Source of the DNA: an uncultured Bacteroidales bacterium
GTDB lineage: Bacteria; Bacteroidota; Bacteroidia; Bacteroidales; UBA932
Direction: 5' to 3'
Assembly (NCBI GenBank): GCA_900318445.1
Contig: ONKO01000004.1
Location: 87,443 to 151,442, forward strand
DNA length: 64,000 nt
This document shows, piece after piece, positions 39,081 through 48,542 of the stretch. Both the position numbers and the translations under genes were made by a program. Position 1 is the stretch's first letter; each line of letters starts with the position of its first letter. A model generated the notes under the pieces. The model was not told the origin of the DNA. It worked only from the letters and a program-made list of their open reading frames with translations, and searched no databases.

Positions 39081-39791
39081 TTATAAGGTTTCTAATTTTT
39101 CAAGTACTTTGGAATAGGCGGGAATGACGTCCCCGAGGTCCAGGCGGAAGCGGTCCTTGTCCAGGCGCTCGCCGGTAGCCTCTTCCCACATGCGGCAGGT
39201 GTCGGGGCTGATCTCGTCGGAGATGATGATTTCGCCGGTGTCGGAGGCGCGGCCAAATTCGAATTTGGCGTCCACGAGCTCGATGCCCACTTTGTGCAGG
39301 AGCTCCTTCAGAAGCTCTGCAGCGCGCTTGGACATGGAGAACATCTTCTCCAGCTCCTCGTAGGAGGCAAGGCCCAGGGCCACGGCCTGGTCGCTGTTCA
39401 CGAGCGGGTCTCCCAGCTCGTCGTTGTTGTAGCACAGGTCCGTGATGGTGTTGGCGGGCTTGAAGCCGTCTTCCACGCCCAGCTTGACGGCCAGGGTGCC
39501 GGCCATGCGGTAATGGACAGACACTTCCAGGGGAATGAGCTCGATCTTGCGGCACAGCTGCTCGCGCTCGTCAACCAGCTCGATAAAGTGCGTGGGGATG
39601 CCGCAGCTGTTCAGATATCCCAGAAGGCAGGCCGATATCTTGTTGGAGTAGATGCCCTTGCTGCGCAGGCGGGCACGCTTGACATTGTTGTACGCAACCG
39701 TTACGTCGGTGTAATGGAAAATCACCTGGTGGGGATTGTCGGTGGCGTACACCTTCTTTTCGTTTCCTTCGAAAATGAGTTCGTTTTTCAT
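39081..39791 (-). CDS. purC: SAICAR synthetase, short bacterial form
   Basis: 236 residues, the short (~240) PurC form: FEGNEKKVYATDNP at the start, RSKGIYSNKIS, the EVSVHYRMAGTLA segment and DAKFEFG with IISDEISPDTCRMW near the end. It joins aspartate to CAIR. It overlaps purL by four bases and lies three bases before purF. A second, clearly different purC on the other strand (44168-45112) duplicates this step. Confidence 0.93.
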   Translation of the reverse strand: MKNELIFEGNEKKVYATDNPHQVIFHYTDVTVAYNNVKRARLRSKGIYSNKISACLLGYLNSCGIPTHFIELVDEREQLCRKIELIPLEVSVHYRMAGTLAVKLGVEDGFKPANTITDLCYNNDELGDPLVNSDQAVALGLASYEELEKMFSMSKRAAELLKELLHKVGIELVDAKFEFGRASDTGEIIISDEISPDTCRMWEEATGERLDKDRFRLDLGDVIPAYSKVLEKLETL

Positions 39792-42700
39792 CGGTCTTTT
39801 CTGAAATAGTGGACGGCGTTGTCAAACAGGGGCTGCCGGCAGTTGCCGCTGATGTTTTTATAGAGGTTGTCTTCGTAGCGCTCGCTGTGTCCCATTTTGC
39901 CCAGGATGTGGCCGTCGGGACTCAAGATGCCTTCGATGTCGTAGTAGGAACCGTTGGGGTTGTCCAGGTAGCGGAAGGCAACCTGGCCCTTGGCAAACAG
40001 TTCTTTGGCCAGCTCCTCGTTTACCACGAACTTGCCCTCGCCGTGGCTGAAGGCGATGCTGAACTCCTCGCCCTCCGTCATGCCGGCGAGCCAGGGGGAA
40101 TTCAGGGAGGATACCTGCGTGCGGGCGATGAGGGAGATATGGCGGTTGATGTCGTTGCGGAAGAGGGTGGGGGAGTCGGGCGTTACGCAGCCGGCCTTGC
40201 CGTAGGGCAGAAGACCGCTCTTGACGAGGGCCTGGAAGCCGTTGCAGATACCCAGGATGAGGCCGCCGCGCTGCTGGAGCCCGGCGATGGCCCTACTCAC
40301 CTTTTCGTTGCAGATGACGCTGGCGATGAACTTGCCGCTGCCGTCGGGCTCGTCTCCGGAGGAGAAGCCGCCGCAGAAGGCGAGGATATGGGATTCGCCG
40401 ATGCGACGGGCCAGCTCTTCGATAGAGCCGAGCACGTCCTCGCCGGTGAGGTTGCGGAACACGAAGGGACGAACCTCGGCGCCGGCTTTGCGGAAGGCCT
40501 TGGCGGTGTCGTAGTCGCAGTTGCTGCCCGGGAAGATGGGAAGGCACACGATGGGGTGTTCCACGGGGGCGCCGGGATAGACAAGGTTGGCCTTGTCAAA
40601 GGCGACAGGCTCCACCGCGGGAACGGGCTCGTCAAAGGCGGGCTTCACGCGCGGAGGGTAGTTGCCGAAGTATCGGCCCTCATAGGCCTCTTCCAGCTTC
40701 TGGAGGGGAAGGGTGGTGCCGTTGATGGTGATGCCATCGGCCACAACCTCTCCGAGAAGCGTTGCGCCCTCCAGCTCTCCGGTGGCTTCCACCACTACCG
40801 AGCCGTATCCGAGGGAGAAGAGCTCTTCCTCCGGGAAGCGGACGTTGACGCCGAGGGCGTTACCCATGGACATTTTGACCAGGGCCTCGGCCACGCCGCC
40901 GTAGCTGAGGGACCAGGCCGATACCACCTTGCCGGCGGTGATTTCCTGCCGCAGGCGGTTCCAGTTCGCTTTGAGCTGGTCCGTGTCGGGCATATAATCG
41001 GCCTTGGGCGTATGCCCAATGAGATAAATCTTGTTGCCGGCTTTCTTGAATTCCGGGGAGATGACGGTGCGGGCATCCACGGTGGTGATGCCGAAGGCTA
41101 CCAGGGTGGGCGGCACGTGGATGTGCTCGAAGGTGCCGCTCATGGAGTCCTTTCCGCCGATGGAGGGAAGGCCCAGGGCTTCCTGCATTTTCACCGTTCC
41201 AAGAAGGGCGGCGAGGGGCTTGCCCCAGGTGTGGGGATCCTGCGTCATGCGCTCGAAGTACTCCTGGTAGGAGAAGCGCATGCGGGACCAGTCGGCGCCC
41301 GATGCAGCCACCTTGGTGCAGGCTTCCACCACGGCATAGGCGGCGCTGTGGTAGGGGCTCCAGAGGGCGAGGTCGGGGTTGTAGCCGAAGGCCATCACGC
41401 TGGCGGTGTCGGTGTAGCCGTCTACGGGAAGCTTCTGCACGGAGACCTGCGTCTCGGTGGCCTGGCGCTTTCCGCCGTAGGGCATGAGGACGGTGGAACG
41501 GCCGATAGTGGAGTCGAACATTTCCACCAGGCCTTTCTGGGAAGCGACGTTGGCGCTGCCCATCACGTTGAGGAGCTTCTCTTCCAGGCTGGCGCCTTCC
41601 ACCTTTCTTTCAAAGGGATTCTTCTTTTCTACCGGGCCGATGGTCGCTTTCGCGAAGTGCTGGGCGCCGGCGCTGTCGATGAACTCGCGGGAGAGGTCGC
41701 AGACCTTCTCACCGTGGTGGAACATGCGCATGCGGCCCGTGCCGGTGACATCGGCCACATGGGTTACCTCTATATTATCCAGTGCGCAGAGCGCCTGGAA
41801 TTTTTCCTTGTCGGCGGCTTCTACCACTACGGCCATGCGCTCCTGGGATTCGCTGATGGCGAGTTCCGTGGCGTTGAGGCCGGCATATTTGGTGGGCACG
41901 CGGTCCAGGTAGATGTCGAGGCCGGGGGCCAGTTCGCCGATGGCTACGCTCACGCCGCCGGCGCCAAAGTCGTTGGACTTCTTGATGAGGCGGGTGACCT
42001 CCGGACGGCGGAAAAGGCGCTGGAGCTGACGCTCTTCGGGGGCGTTGCCCTTCTGCACCTCGCTGCCGCAGGTCTCGAGGGAAGACTCGGTGTGCTGCTT
42101 GGAGGAACCGGTGGCACCGCCGATGCCGTCACGGCCGGTGCGGCCGCCCAGAAGCAGGATGATGTCACCGGGGGCGGGGGATTCGCGGCGAACGGCCGAT
42201 GCCTTCACGGCACCTACCACGGCGCCAATCTCCATGCGCTTGGCGGTGTAGCCTTCGGAGTAAATTTCACGCACGTGCGTGGTGGCCAGGCCAATCTGGT
42301 TACCGTAGCTGGAGTAGCCCTCGGCAGCCTTGTGGGAAATCATGCGCTGGGGGAGCTTGCCGGGGATGGTATCGGCCACCTTGGCGGTGATGTTGCCGGC
42401 GCCGGTTACGCGCATGGCCTGGTATACGTAGGCACGGCCCGAGAGAGGGTCACGGATGGCACCGCCCAGGCACGTGGCAGCGCCGCCGAAGGGCTCGATC
42501 TCGGTGGGGTGATTGTGGGTTTCGTTCTTGAACTGCAGGAGCCACTGCTCGGGCTTTCCGTCTACATCTACGGTGACAAAGACGCTGCAGGCGTTATTCT
42601 CTTCGCTCTGCTCCAGGTCTTCCAGGAGGCCCTTGGATTTGAGGTAGCGGGCGCCGATGGTAGCCAGCTCCATGAGGCAGAGGTTCTTCTTCTCGCGGCC

Positions 42701-43468
42701 CAGGTCCTTTCTCATTTTGGCGACGAGCGCAAGCGAGGCGTCCAAATCGGCCTTGATGAACGACTCGTCCACCTTGATTTCCTCCAGGGTGGAGGTGAAG
42801 GTGGTGTGGCGGCAGTGGTCGCTCCAGTAGGTGTCCAGGATGCGGAGCTCGGTGCCGGAAGGCTCGCGGCCCTCGGCCCGGAAGTACGCTGCGACGCAGG
42901 CGAGGTCATCGGCATTCATCGCGAGACCTTTCTCCCGGCAGAAGGCGGCGTACTCGCTGGCGGGCATGGCGGTAAAGCCGGGGAACTGTTCCACGGGCTT
43001 CACGCTGGCCTGCTCGCTCTCCTGAATGACGGAGAGGTCCTTGCGGCGGCACTCGACGGGGTTGATGAAGTAGGCGGCTATGCGCTCGATGGTCTCGTCG
43101 CTCACGCTGCCGTCGAAAACGAGGAGGCGGGCGCTCTTGATGCGGATGTCGGCGCCGGGTTCAATGAGGTGAACGCAGTCTACGGCCGACGAGGCGCGCT
43201 GGTCAAACTGGCCGGGCAGGTACTCCACAGCCAGATATTTGCTGCCTTCGAGTGGCAGGGTGTCGGTGACAAGGTCGGTGGCCTTTTCTCCGAATACGCT
43301 GTAGCGGCTTTTCTCCACCAGGTCTTCGGAGAAGCCAAAGAGGTCGTACACGTTGACAAGGCGCAGCGAACGCAGATTCAGCGACAGGTTCTCGTTGAAG
43401 TCTTTGAGCAGGCTGGAAGCTTCTACCCGGAAGGATTCCCGCTTCTCTACAAACAATCGTTGGGTCAT
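39788..43468 (-). CDS. purL: Phosphoribosylformylglycinamidine synthase, large single-chain form
   Basis: 1226 residues from ATG 43468, which gives MTQRLFVEKRESFRVEA, the normal start. The frame is open 15 codons further upstream into the intergenic hairpin. Order of parts: N-terminal PurS-like region, linker with YWSDHCRHTTF, two PurM-like halves (FKNETHNHPTEIEPFGGAATCLGG, GRTGRDGIGGATGSSK, GGKDSMSG), then a class I glutaminase with GICNGFQ (Cys) and SFSHGEGKF (His-x-Glu). The glutaminase is intact, unlike that of PurF in this operon. It makes FGAM from FGAR, glutamine and ATP. Its stop overlaps purC. Confidence 0.96.
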   Translation of the reverse strand: MTQRLFVEKRESFRVEASSLLKDFNENLSLNLRSLRLVNVYDLFGFSEDLVEKSRYSVFGEKATDLVTDTLPLEGSKYLAVEYLPGQFDQRASSAVDCVHLIEPGADIRIKSARLLVFDGSVSDETIERIAAYFINPVECRRKDLSVIQESEQASVKPVEQFPGFTAMPASEYAAFCREKGLAMNADDLACVAAYFRAEGREPSGTELRILDTYWSDHCRHTTFTSTLEEIKVDESFIKADLDASLALVAKMRKDLGREKKNLCLMELATIGARYLKSKGLLEDLEQSEENNACSVFVTVDVDGKPEQWLLQFKNETHNHPTEIEPFGGAATCLGGAIRDPLSGRAYVYQAMRVTGAGNITAKVADTIPGKLPQRMISHKAAEGYSSYGNQIGLATTHVREIYSEGYTAKRMEIGAVVGAVKASAVRRESPAPGDIILLLGGRTGRDGIGGATGSSKQHTESSLETCGSEVQKGNAPEERQLQRLFRRPEVTRLIKKSNDFGAGGVSVAIGELAPGLDIYLDRVPTKYAGLNATELAISESQERMAVVVEAADKEKFQALCALDNIEVTHVADVTGTGRMRMFHHGEKVCDLSREFIDSAGAQHFAKATIGPVEKKNPFERKVEGASLEEKLLNVMGSANVASQKGLVEMFDSTIGRSTVLMPYGGKRQATETQVSVQKLPVDGYTDTASVMAFGYNPDLALWSPYHSAAYAVVEACTKVAASGADWSRMRFSYQEYFERMTQDPHTWGKPLAALLGTVKMQEALGLPSIGGKDSMSGTFEHIHVPPTLVAFGITTVDARTVISPEFKKAGNKIYLIGHTPKADYMPDTDQLKANWNRLRQEITAGKVVSAWSLSYGGVAEALVKMSMGNALGVNVRFPEEELFSLGYGSVVVEATGELEGATLLGEVVADGITINGTTLPLQKLEEAYEGRYFGNYPPRVKPAFDEPVPAVEPVAFDKANLVYPGAPVEHPIVCLPIFPGSNCDYDTAKAFRKAGAEVRPFVFRNLTGEDVLGSIEELARRIGESHILAFCGGFSSGDEPDGSGKFIASVICNEKVSRAIAGLQQRGGLILGICNGFQALVKSGLLPYGKAGCVTPDSPTLFRNDINRHISLIARTQVSSLNSPWLAGMTEGEEFSIAFSHGEGKFVVNEELAKELFAKGQVAFRYLDNPNGSYYDIEGILSPDGHILGKMGHSERYEDNLYKNISGNCRQPLFDNAVHYFRKDR

Positions 43469-43473
43469 AAAAG

Positions 43474-43511
43474 AAAAAAAGTTTGCCCACCGGCGCGTAG
43501 GCGTGGTGGGC
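43474..43511 (-). terminator. Terminator-like hairpin between purE and purL
   Basis: GCCCACC (43485-43491) pairs with GGTGGGC (43505-43511), with additional GC pairing possible within. On the minus strand the hairpin is followed by AAACTTTTTTTCTTTT. It lies directly before the purL ATG, so it could end purE transcripts or act as an attenuator for the purL-folD genes. Confidence 0.65.
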
Positions 43512-43517
43512 ATTATA

Positions 43518-43985
43518 TTATATTACGGTATTGAGCACTTTGTCGGACTGTTCCTGGCGGAACTGCTGGAGTTGCTGCGTCAGGTGTTGGTCCTGGAGGG
43601 CCAGGATGGAGACCGCATAGAGGGCCGCGTTTTTGGATCCGTCGATGGCCATGGTGGCAACCGGGATGCCGGAAGGCATTTGCACGATGGACAGGAGGGA
43701 ATCCAGGCCGCTCAGGGCTTTTGACTTCACCGGCACACCGATGACGGGGAGCGTGGTGTAGGCGGCGATGACTCCGGGCAGGTGGGCTGCCCCTCCGGCG
43801 CCGGCAATGATAATCTGGCATCCGCTTTCGGGCAGGGACTTGATGTAGTCTGCCAGGGGGCCGGGGTTTCGGTGGGCGCTGAGCACGCGTTTTTCGTAAG
43901 GGATGCCAAACTGTTCCAGCGTTGCGCAGCACGGTGACATTACATCCCAGTCACTGGCGCTGCCCATGATAACGGCTACTTTCAT
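43518..43985 (-). CDS. purE: N5-carboxyaminoimidazole ribonucleotide mutase, class I
   Basis: 155 residues. Typical motifs are VAVIMGSASDWDVM, VLSAHRNP, IIAGAGGAAHLPGV, PVIGVPV and DSLLSIVQMPSGIPVATMAI. The SAHR/GAGGAAHLPG form is that of class I PurE, which rearranges N5-CAIR to CAIR and normally works with PurK; no purK is present in this window. A -7/-33 promoter lies about 45 bases upstream and a terminator-like hairpin follows, so it may be partly uncoupled from the purL operon. Confidence 0.95.
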   Translation of the reverse strand: MKVAVIMGSASDWDVMSPCCATLEQFGIPYEKRVLSAHRNPGPLADYIKSLPESGCQIIIAGAGGAAHLPGVIAAYTTLPVIGVPVKSKALSGLDSLLSIVQMPSGIPVATMAIDGSKNAALYAVSILALQDQHLTQQLQQFRQEQSDKVLNTVI

Positions 43986-44026
43986 TGTAAGGGTCCGGTT
44001 AGAGATAACTACTAAAAACTAGGTTG

Positions 44027-44057
44027 CAAAGTTACAACGCGAAGGTGAAACTTACAA
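44027..44057 (-). promoter_or_regulatory. purE promoter
   Basis: On the minus strand TTG at 44057-44055 (-33) and TAACTTTG at 44034-44027 (-7) are separated by 20 bases. This predicts a leader of about 35 bases before the purE ATG at 43985. It is back to back with the purC-purB promoter. Confidence 0.65.
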
Positions 44058-44117
44058 GTGTCGCGCGCTTTATTTTTGTCAACATTTTTGTGTTAATAAA
44101 GAATTTTAGAAAAAAAC

Positions 44118-44148
44118 TTGCTTTAAATCGAATAGGGTTATAACTTTG
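44118..44148 (+). promoter_or_regulatory. Promoter of the second purC and purB
   Basis: TTG at 44118-44120 (-33) and TAACTTTG at 44141-44148 (-7) are 20 bases apart. Transcription would start about 14 bases before the ATG at 44168. The -7 box is identical to that of purE on the other strand. Confidence 0.7.
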
Positions 44149-44167
44149 TGGCTTACAATTCTTACCT

Positions 44168-45112
44168 ATGAAAGCCGTTGTCAAAACTGATTTCATCCTT
44201 CCCGGTCAACTGTCCAAGTACACGGGAAAGGTCCGTGATGTTTACTCCCTGCAAAGTGGCTACCTGGTCATGGTTGCCACCGACCGTATTTCCGCCTTCG
44301 ATGTGGTACTCCCCGAGGGCATTCCCTGCAAGGGCCAGGTGCTCAATCAGCTGGCCGCCCAGTTCCTGGATCTTACCGCCGACATCCTTCCCAACTGGAA
44401 GGTAGCGGTCCCGGACCCCATGGTTACCATCGGCTGGCGCTGCGAGCCCTATAAGGTAGAGATGGTGGTCCGCGGTTACCTGGCCGGTCACGCCTGGCGT
44501 GAGTACAAGGCCGGCAACCGTACGCTCTGCGGTGTCACCCTCCCCGAGGGCCTCAAGGAGAACCAGAAACTGCCCCAGCCCATCATTACTCCTACCACCA
44601 AGGCCGCAGAAGGCCACGACGAGGATATCAGCAAGGAGGAAATCATTGCCCGCGGCATTGTTCCGGCCGATGAGTACGAGCAGCTGGAAAAGTACACGCT
44701 GGCTCTCTTCCAGAGAGGAACGGAGATTGCCGCCAAAAAAGGCCTCATCCTGGTGGATACCAAGTATGAGTTTGGCAAGAAGGACGGCCAGATTATCCTC
44801 ATGGATGAGATCCATACGCCGGATTCTTCCCGCTATTTCTACGCTGAGGGCTACGAGGAGCGCCTTGCAAAGGGCGAGCACCAGAAGCAGCTGTCCAAGG
44901 AGTTCGTACGCGAGTGGCTCATGGCAAATGGCTTCCAGGGCCAGACCGGACAGAAGGTCCCCGAGATGACTCCGGAGGTGGTGAACGGAATTACCGACCG
45001 CTACATCGAGCTGTATCAGCAGCTGAGCGACACGCCTTTCCAGCGTGAAGAATGCGACAATGTGAATGCGCGTATCGAGGCCAATATTCTGAAATTCCTT
45101 CAAAACAAATAG
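44168..45112 (+). CDS. purC: SAICAR synthetase, long form (second copy)
   Basis: 314 residues, the ~300-residue SAICAR synthetase form seen in yeast and many bacteria, different in sequence from the short form at 39081-39791. Motifs include [58 protein letters not shown] and [13 protein letters not shown]. It does the same aspartate ligation as the short PurC and is followed three bases later by purB, which performs the next step, so the pair forms its own two-step unit. Confidence 0.93.
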   Translation: MKAVVKTDFILPGQLSKYTGKVRDVYSLQSGYLVMVATDRISAFDVVLPEGIPCKGQVLNQLAAQFLDLTADILPNWKVAVPDPMVTIGWRCEPYKVEMVVRGYLAGHAWREYKAGNRTLCGVTLPEGLKENQKLPQPIITPTTKAAEGHDEDISKEEIIARGIVPADEYEQLEKYTLALFQRGTEIAAKKGLILVDTKYEFGKKDGQIILMDEIHTPDSSRYFYAEGYEERLAKGEHQKQLSKEFVREWLMANGFQGQTGQKVPEMTPEVVNGITDRYIELYQQLSDTPFQREECDNVNARIEANILKFLQNK

Positions 45113-45115
45113 AGC

Positions 45116-46411
45116 ATGATCGAGCGTTATTCCCGCAAGGTAATGCGGGACGTCTGGACCGAAGAAAACAAGTTTGGCGCCTACCTGGAGGTGGAAACCC
45201 TTTCCTGCGAGGCCTGGAGCAAGCTGGGCGTGATTCCCGCAGAGGATGTGGAGAAGATCCGCGCCAACGCCCGCTTTGAAGTTTCCCGCATCCGCGAAAT
45301 CGAAGAACAGACCCGTCACGACGTGGTGGCTTTCACCCGTGCCGTGAGCGAGAGCCTGGGTGAGGAACGCAAGTGGGTGCATTACGGCCTCACGTCCACC
45401 GACGTGGTGGATACGGCCAATGGCTATCTCCTCAAGCAGGCCAATGCCATCCTGCGCAAGGACCTGGAGGAGTTCATGGAAGTGCTGCGCCGCCGCGCCC
45501 TGGAGTTCAAGGAAACTCCCTGCATCGGCCGTACGCACGGTATCCACGCCGATATTACCAGCTTTGGCCTCAAGTGGGCCCTGTGGTATGAGGAAATGAA
45601 GCGCAACATGGAGCGTTTCAACTATGCCGCCGCCCATGTGGAAGCCGGCAAGATGAGCGGCGCCGTGGGCAACTACGCCAACATTCCTCCGTTCATCCAG
45701 GACTATGTGTGCGAGAAGCTGGGCATTGAGAGTGCCGCTATCTCCACCCAGGTGCTGCAGCGGGACCGCCACGCCTGCTATGTGGGCACTCTGGCTCTCA
45801 TTGCCGCTACCCTGGAGCAGATGGCCTTCGAGGTCCGCAATCTCCAGCGTACAGAGGTGCGCGAAGTGGAGGAAGCTTTCCGCAAGGGCCAGAAGGGCTC
45901 CAGCGCCATGCCGCACAAGCGCAACCCCATCTCCTCTGAGAATATATGCGGGTGCGCGCGCGTAATGCGCGGGTATATGGCTACGGCCTACGAGAACGTG
46001 GCCCTCTGGCACGAGAGAGACATATCCCACTCCAGCACCGAGCGCATCGTGCTCCCGGATGCCACCGAGCTCCTGGACTACATGCTCACCCGTTTCAAGG
46101 GTATCCTGGAAAACCTGGTGGTGTATCCTGAGACCATGCTCGCCAACATCTGGCGCACCCGCGGAGTCATCTTCGCCCAGCGCGTGATGAACGCCCTCAT
46201 TGCCAAGGGCCTTTCCCGCGAGGCAGCCTACGACACCGTACAGCCCATTGCCATGGAGGCTTGGACAAATAACAAGGACTACAAGACGCTTCTTGAAGCA
46301 TCGGCAGATGTGATGGGCAGGCTTTCCCAGGAAGAACTGGACGGCTGCTTCACGCTGGACTACTACTTCAAGAACGTAGACGGCATCTTCTCCCGCGTGG
46401 GGATTCAGTAG
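45116..46411 (+). CDS. purB: Adenylosuccinate lyase
   Basis: 431 residues, fumarase/aspartase superfamily. It cleaves SAICAR to AICAR and adenylosuccinate to AMP. Visible are [33 protein letters not shown], the signature loop [19 protein letters not shown] and [11 protein letters not shown]. It starts three bases after the long purC and its last seven bases overlap the convergent cytidylate-kinase-like gene. Confidence 0.96.
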   Translation: MIERYSRKVMRDVWTEENKFGAYLEVETLSCEAWSKLGVIPAEDVEKIRANARFEVSRIREIEEQTRHDVVAFTRAVSESLGEERKWVHYGLTSTDVVDTANGYLLKQANAILRKDLEEFMEVLRRRALEFKETPCIGRTHGIHADITSFGLKWALWYEEMKRNMERFNYAAAHVEAGKMSGAVGNYANIPPFIQDYVCEKLGIESAAISTQVLQRDRHACYVGTLALIAATLEQMAFEVRNLQRTEVREVEEAFRKGQKGSSAMPHKRNPISSENICGCARVMRGYMATAYENVALWHERDISHSSTERIVLPDATELLDYMLTRFKGILENLVVYPETMLANIWRTRGVIFAQRVMNALIAKGLSREAAYDTVQPIAMEAWTNNKDYKTLLEASADVMGRLSQEELDGCFTLDYYFKNVDGIFSRVGIQ

Positions 46412-47049
46412 CCGATGTAAGACAGGATAAGGTCCGCGATCTCTTCTTCGCTGTGCCCGTCTGCACTTATGACAAGGTCATAGTGGCGGGCGTCATAGCG
46501 GCTGGTGCCGGTGTAGCGCTGGATGTAGTTTTCGCGGGCCTTGTCAATGCCTTCGATAAGCTTGATGGCCTGGTCCCGGTTGAGGCACTGTTTATTCATC
46601 ACGCGTGCGATGCGGTTTTCCAGTGAGGCGGTGATGAAAACGTGCAGATGGTTGGGATGGTCCTTCAGGATATGGAAACCGGAACGGCCCGCTATGATGC
46701 AGGAGCCTTCCCGGGCCAGTTCCCTCAGGATTTCGGTCTCGGCCTTATAGATATCGTCGGGGGTGACGTCAATGCGGAACTCGTGGGTGAAGTGGGAGTC
46801 CACGCCCAGCGTCTTGGCCGACGGCATGGGTGTCACGTACTGGATAAACTCTGACAGCCAGTTCTTCTTTTGGGCCTTGAGCTTTTCTATGCCGGACGCG
46901 GTGAGGTTGAACCTTTCCTCCAGCGAATGGATGAGGTCCTTGTCAAAGTAGAAAGTATGGAGTTTCTGGGACAGGATGCGTCCTATGGTGCGACCGCCGG
47001 AGCCAATTTCACGGCTGATGGTAATGACAAAAGGTTCTTTCAGATTCAT
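46405..47049 (-). CDS. Cytidylate kinase-like protein
   Basis: 214 residues from ATG 47049 ([12 protein letters not shown]); a longer open frame begins upstream but contains only AT-rich leader sequence. The N-terminus has [18 protein letters not shown], the P-loop-like glycine-rich segment of the cytidylate-kinase-2 family, followed by FYFDKDLI and [11 protein letters not shown]. It probably phosphorylates a small substrate using ATP; the exact substrate is not certain for this family. It overlaps the end of purB convergently. TATCTTTG on the minus strand at 47078-47071 is a good -7 box. Confidence 0.8.
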   Translation of the reverse strand: MNLKEPFVITISREIGSGGRTIGRILSQKLHTFYFDKDLIHSLEERFNLTASGIEKLKAQKKNWLSEFIQYVTPMPSAKTLGVDSHFTHEFRIDVTPDDIYKAETEILRELAREGSCIIAGRSGFHILKDHPNHLHVFITASLENRIARVMNKQCLNRDQAIKLIEGIDKARENYIQRYTGTSRYDARHYDLVISADGHSEEEIADLILSYIGY

Positions 47050-47070
47050 AGCAGGATGGGTTAGCAGTAA

Positions 47071-47078
47071 CAAAGATA
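47071..47078 (-). promoter_or_regulatory. -7 promoter box of the cytidylate-kinase-like gene
   Basis: TATCTTTG on the minus strand, 21 bases before the ATG at 47049. No clear -33 box is present in the AT-rich sequence upstream. It is divergent from the purA promoter about 45 bases away. Confidence 0.5.
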
Positions 47079-47120
47079 CAAATAATAAAAATATTTCTTC
47101 TCTTTCTGCAAGCTTTTTGC

Positions 47121-47128
47121 TAAATTTG
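47121..47128 (+). promoter_or_regulatory. -7 promoter box of purA
   Basis: TAAATTTG matches TAnnTTTG and lies 34 bases upstream of the purA ATG. The -33 position holds only a weak TTTCTG-like sequence. Confidence 0.5.
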
Positions 47129-47162
47129 TGCACGTGAGTAGTGTAACCCTTTTTAACAATTC

Positions 47163-48443
47163 ATGGAACAAAAAAAACTTGACGTAGTTCTCGGACTCCA
47201 GTGGGGGGACGAGGGCAAAGGTAAGGTTGTGGACGTGCTCACGCCGTCCTACAAGGTGGTTGCCCGTTTCCAGGGCGGCCCTAACGCCGGTCACTCGCTG
47301 GTCTTCGACGGAGACAGCTTTGTACTGCATACGGTACCCTCCGGTATATTCCGCGAAGGTACCGTTAATGTTATTGGTAACGGCGTCGTCATGGATCCCG
47401 TCATCCTCATGGAGGAAATCTCCGCCATTGAGAAGCGGGGCATTGACGTAACCAATAAGCTGGTCATCTCCAAGCGCGCCCACCTCATCCTTCCCACCCA
47501 CCGCTCCCTGGATGCTGCCAGCGAAAGCGCCATGGGCAAAGCCAAGATTGGCTCTACCCTCAAGGGCATCGGCCCCGCCTATGCCGACAAAACCGGCCGG
47601 GGCGGCCTTCGCGTGGGTGACATCCTCCAGGAGAACTTCCGCTCCCTCTACGAGGCCCACAAAGAGCGTCACTGCCAGCTTCTTAAGCAGTACCCTCCCT
47701 TCGAGTCCCCGTTCAACTTTGAAGAGTACGAGAAACAGTGGTTCCAGGCCGTGGAGCAGCTCAGGCGCTTCCCCTTCATCGACACCGAGGTGTACGTGAA
47801 CGAGGCTCTCGAAGCCGGCACGCCCATCCTGGCCGAGGGTGCCCAGGGTTCCCTCCTGGACATTGACTTCGGCACCTACCCCTACGTCACTTCTTCCAAT
47901 ACCCTCAGCGCCGGCGTCTGCACCGGCCTGGGTGTGGCCCCTTCCCGCGTAGGCAAGGTTTACGGCATCTTCAAAGCCTACTGCACCCGCGTAGGCAGCG
48001 GTCCTTTCCCCACCGAACTCTTTGACGAGGACGGCGAGAAGCTCCGTGCCATCGGCCACGAATACGGCGCCACCACCGGCCGTCCCCGCCGCACCGGCTG
48101 GCTGGACATGGTGGCCCTCAAGTACACCGTCATGATGAACGGCGTCACAGACCTTATCATGATGAAATCCGACGTTCTGGACACCTTCGACACCATCAAG
48201 GTGGCCGTAGCCTATAAGGAGGACGGCAAAACCACCAACCGTTTCCCCTACGACGGCGGCAAGAACGCCACTCCTATATATAAGGAGTTCCCCGGCTGGA
48301 AAACGCCCATCAGCGGTCTTCGCAAATTTGAGGACTTCCCTGAGGCTTTCAAGGAGTACATCGCCTATATTGAGGCCGAGACCAAGTGCCGCATCTCCAT
48401 CATCTCCGTCGGCCCGGACCGCGACGCTACCGTAATCCGGTAG
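47163..48443 (+). CDS. purA: Adenylosuccinate synthetase
   Basis: 426 residues. It joins aspartate to IMP with GTP, the first step to AMP; PurB in the same cluster finishes it. Diagnostic are LGLQWGDEGKGKVVD at the N-terminus with the catalytic Asp, FQGGPNAGHSLVFDG, EGAQGSLLDIDFGTYPYVTSS and the GTP/base-binding ISVGPDRDATV at the end. It has its own promoter and ends before a strong hairpin. Confidence 0.97.
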   Translation: MEQKKLDVVLGLQWGDEGKGKVVDVLTPSYKVVARFQGGPNAGHSLVFDGDSFVLHTVPSGIFREGTVNVIGNGVVMDPVILMEEISAIEKRGIDVTNKLVISKRAHLILPTHRSLDAASESAMGKAKIGSTLKGIGPAYADKTGRGGLRVGDILQENFRSLYEAHKERHCQLLKQYPPFESPFNFEEYEKQWFQAVEQLRRFPFIDTEVYVNEALEAGTPILAEGAQGSLLDIDFGTYPYVTSSNTLSAGVCTGLGVAPSRVGKVYGIFKAYCTRVGSGPFPTELFDEDGEKLRAIGHEYGATTGRPRRTGWLDMVALKYTVMMNGVTDLIMMKSDVLDTFDTIKVAVAYKEDGKTTNRFPYDGGKNATPIYKEFPGWKTPISGLRKFEDFPEAFKEYIAYIEAETKCRISIISVGPDRDATVIR

Positions 48444-48462
48444 AGATGTATATTCAGTGATT

Positions 48463-48499
48463 GCCGCCTTGTGCCGATTGATACCCGGCACAGGGCGGC
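48463..48499 (+). terminator. Hairpin after purA
   Basis: GCCGCCTTGTGCCG (48463-48476) pairs with CGGCACAGGGCGGC (48486-48499), a 14-bp stem with one wobble and a nine-base loop. There is no real T-run after it (AGTTACTTGTC), so termination may be partial, but the stem is strong and well placed. Confidence 0.7.
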
Positions 48500-48505
48500 A
48501 GTTAC

Positions 48506-48535
48506 TTGTCATCTGACAAAAAAGATGTAACTTTG
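48506..48535 (+). promoter_or_regulatory. Promoter of the two-component operon
   Basis: TTG at 48506-48508 (-33) and TAACTTTG at 48528-48535 (-7) are 19 bases apart. The -7 box ends seven bases before the ATG at 48543, predicting a nearly leaderless mRNA. Confidence 0.65.
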
Positions 48536-48542
48536 GTGCGCT

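Noticed and set aside
43469-43513. Longer N-terminus for PurL
   Set aside because: The extra 15 codons come from the hairpin and T-run before the gene; the ATG at 43468 starts the conserved MTQRLFVEKR-type sequence.
39809-43534. A 1241-codon open frame on the strand opposite purL
   Set aside because: It is an antisense shadow of purL caused by high GC at third codon positions. Its translation is low-complexity Gly/Val/His-rich and has no motifs, while purL matches its family throughout.
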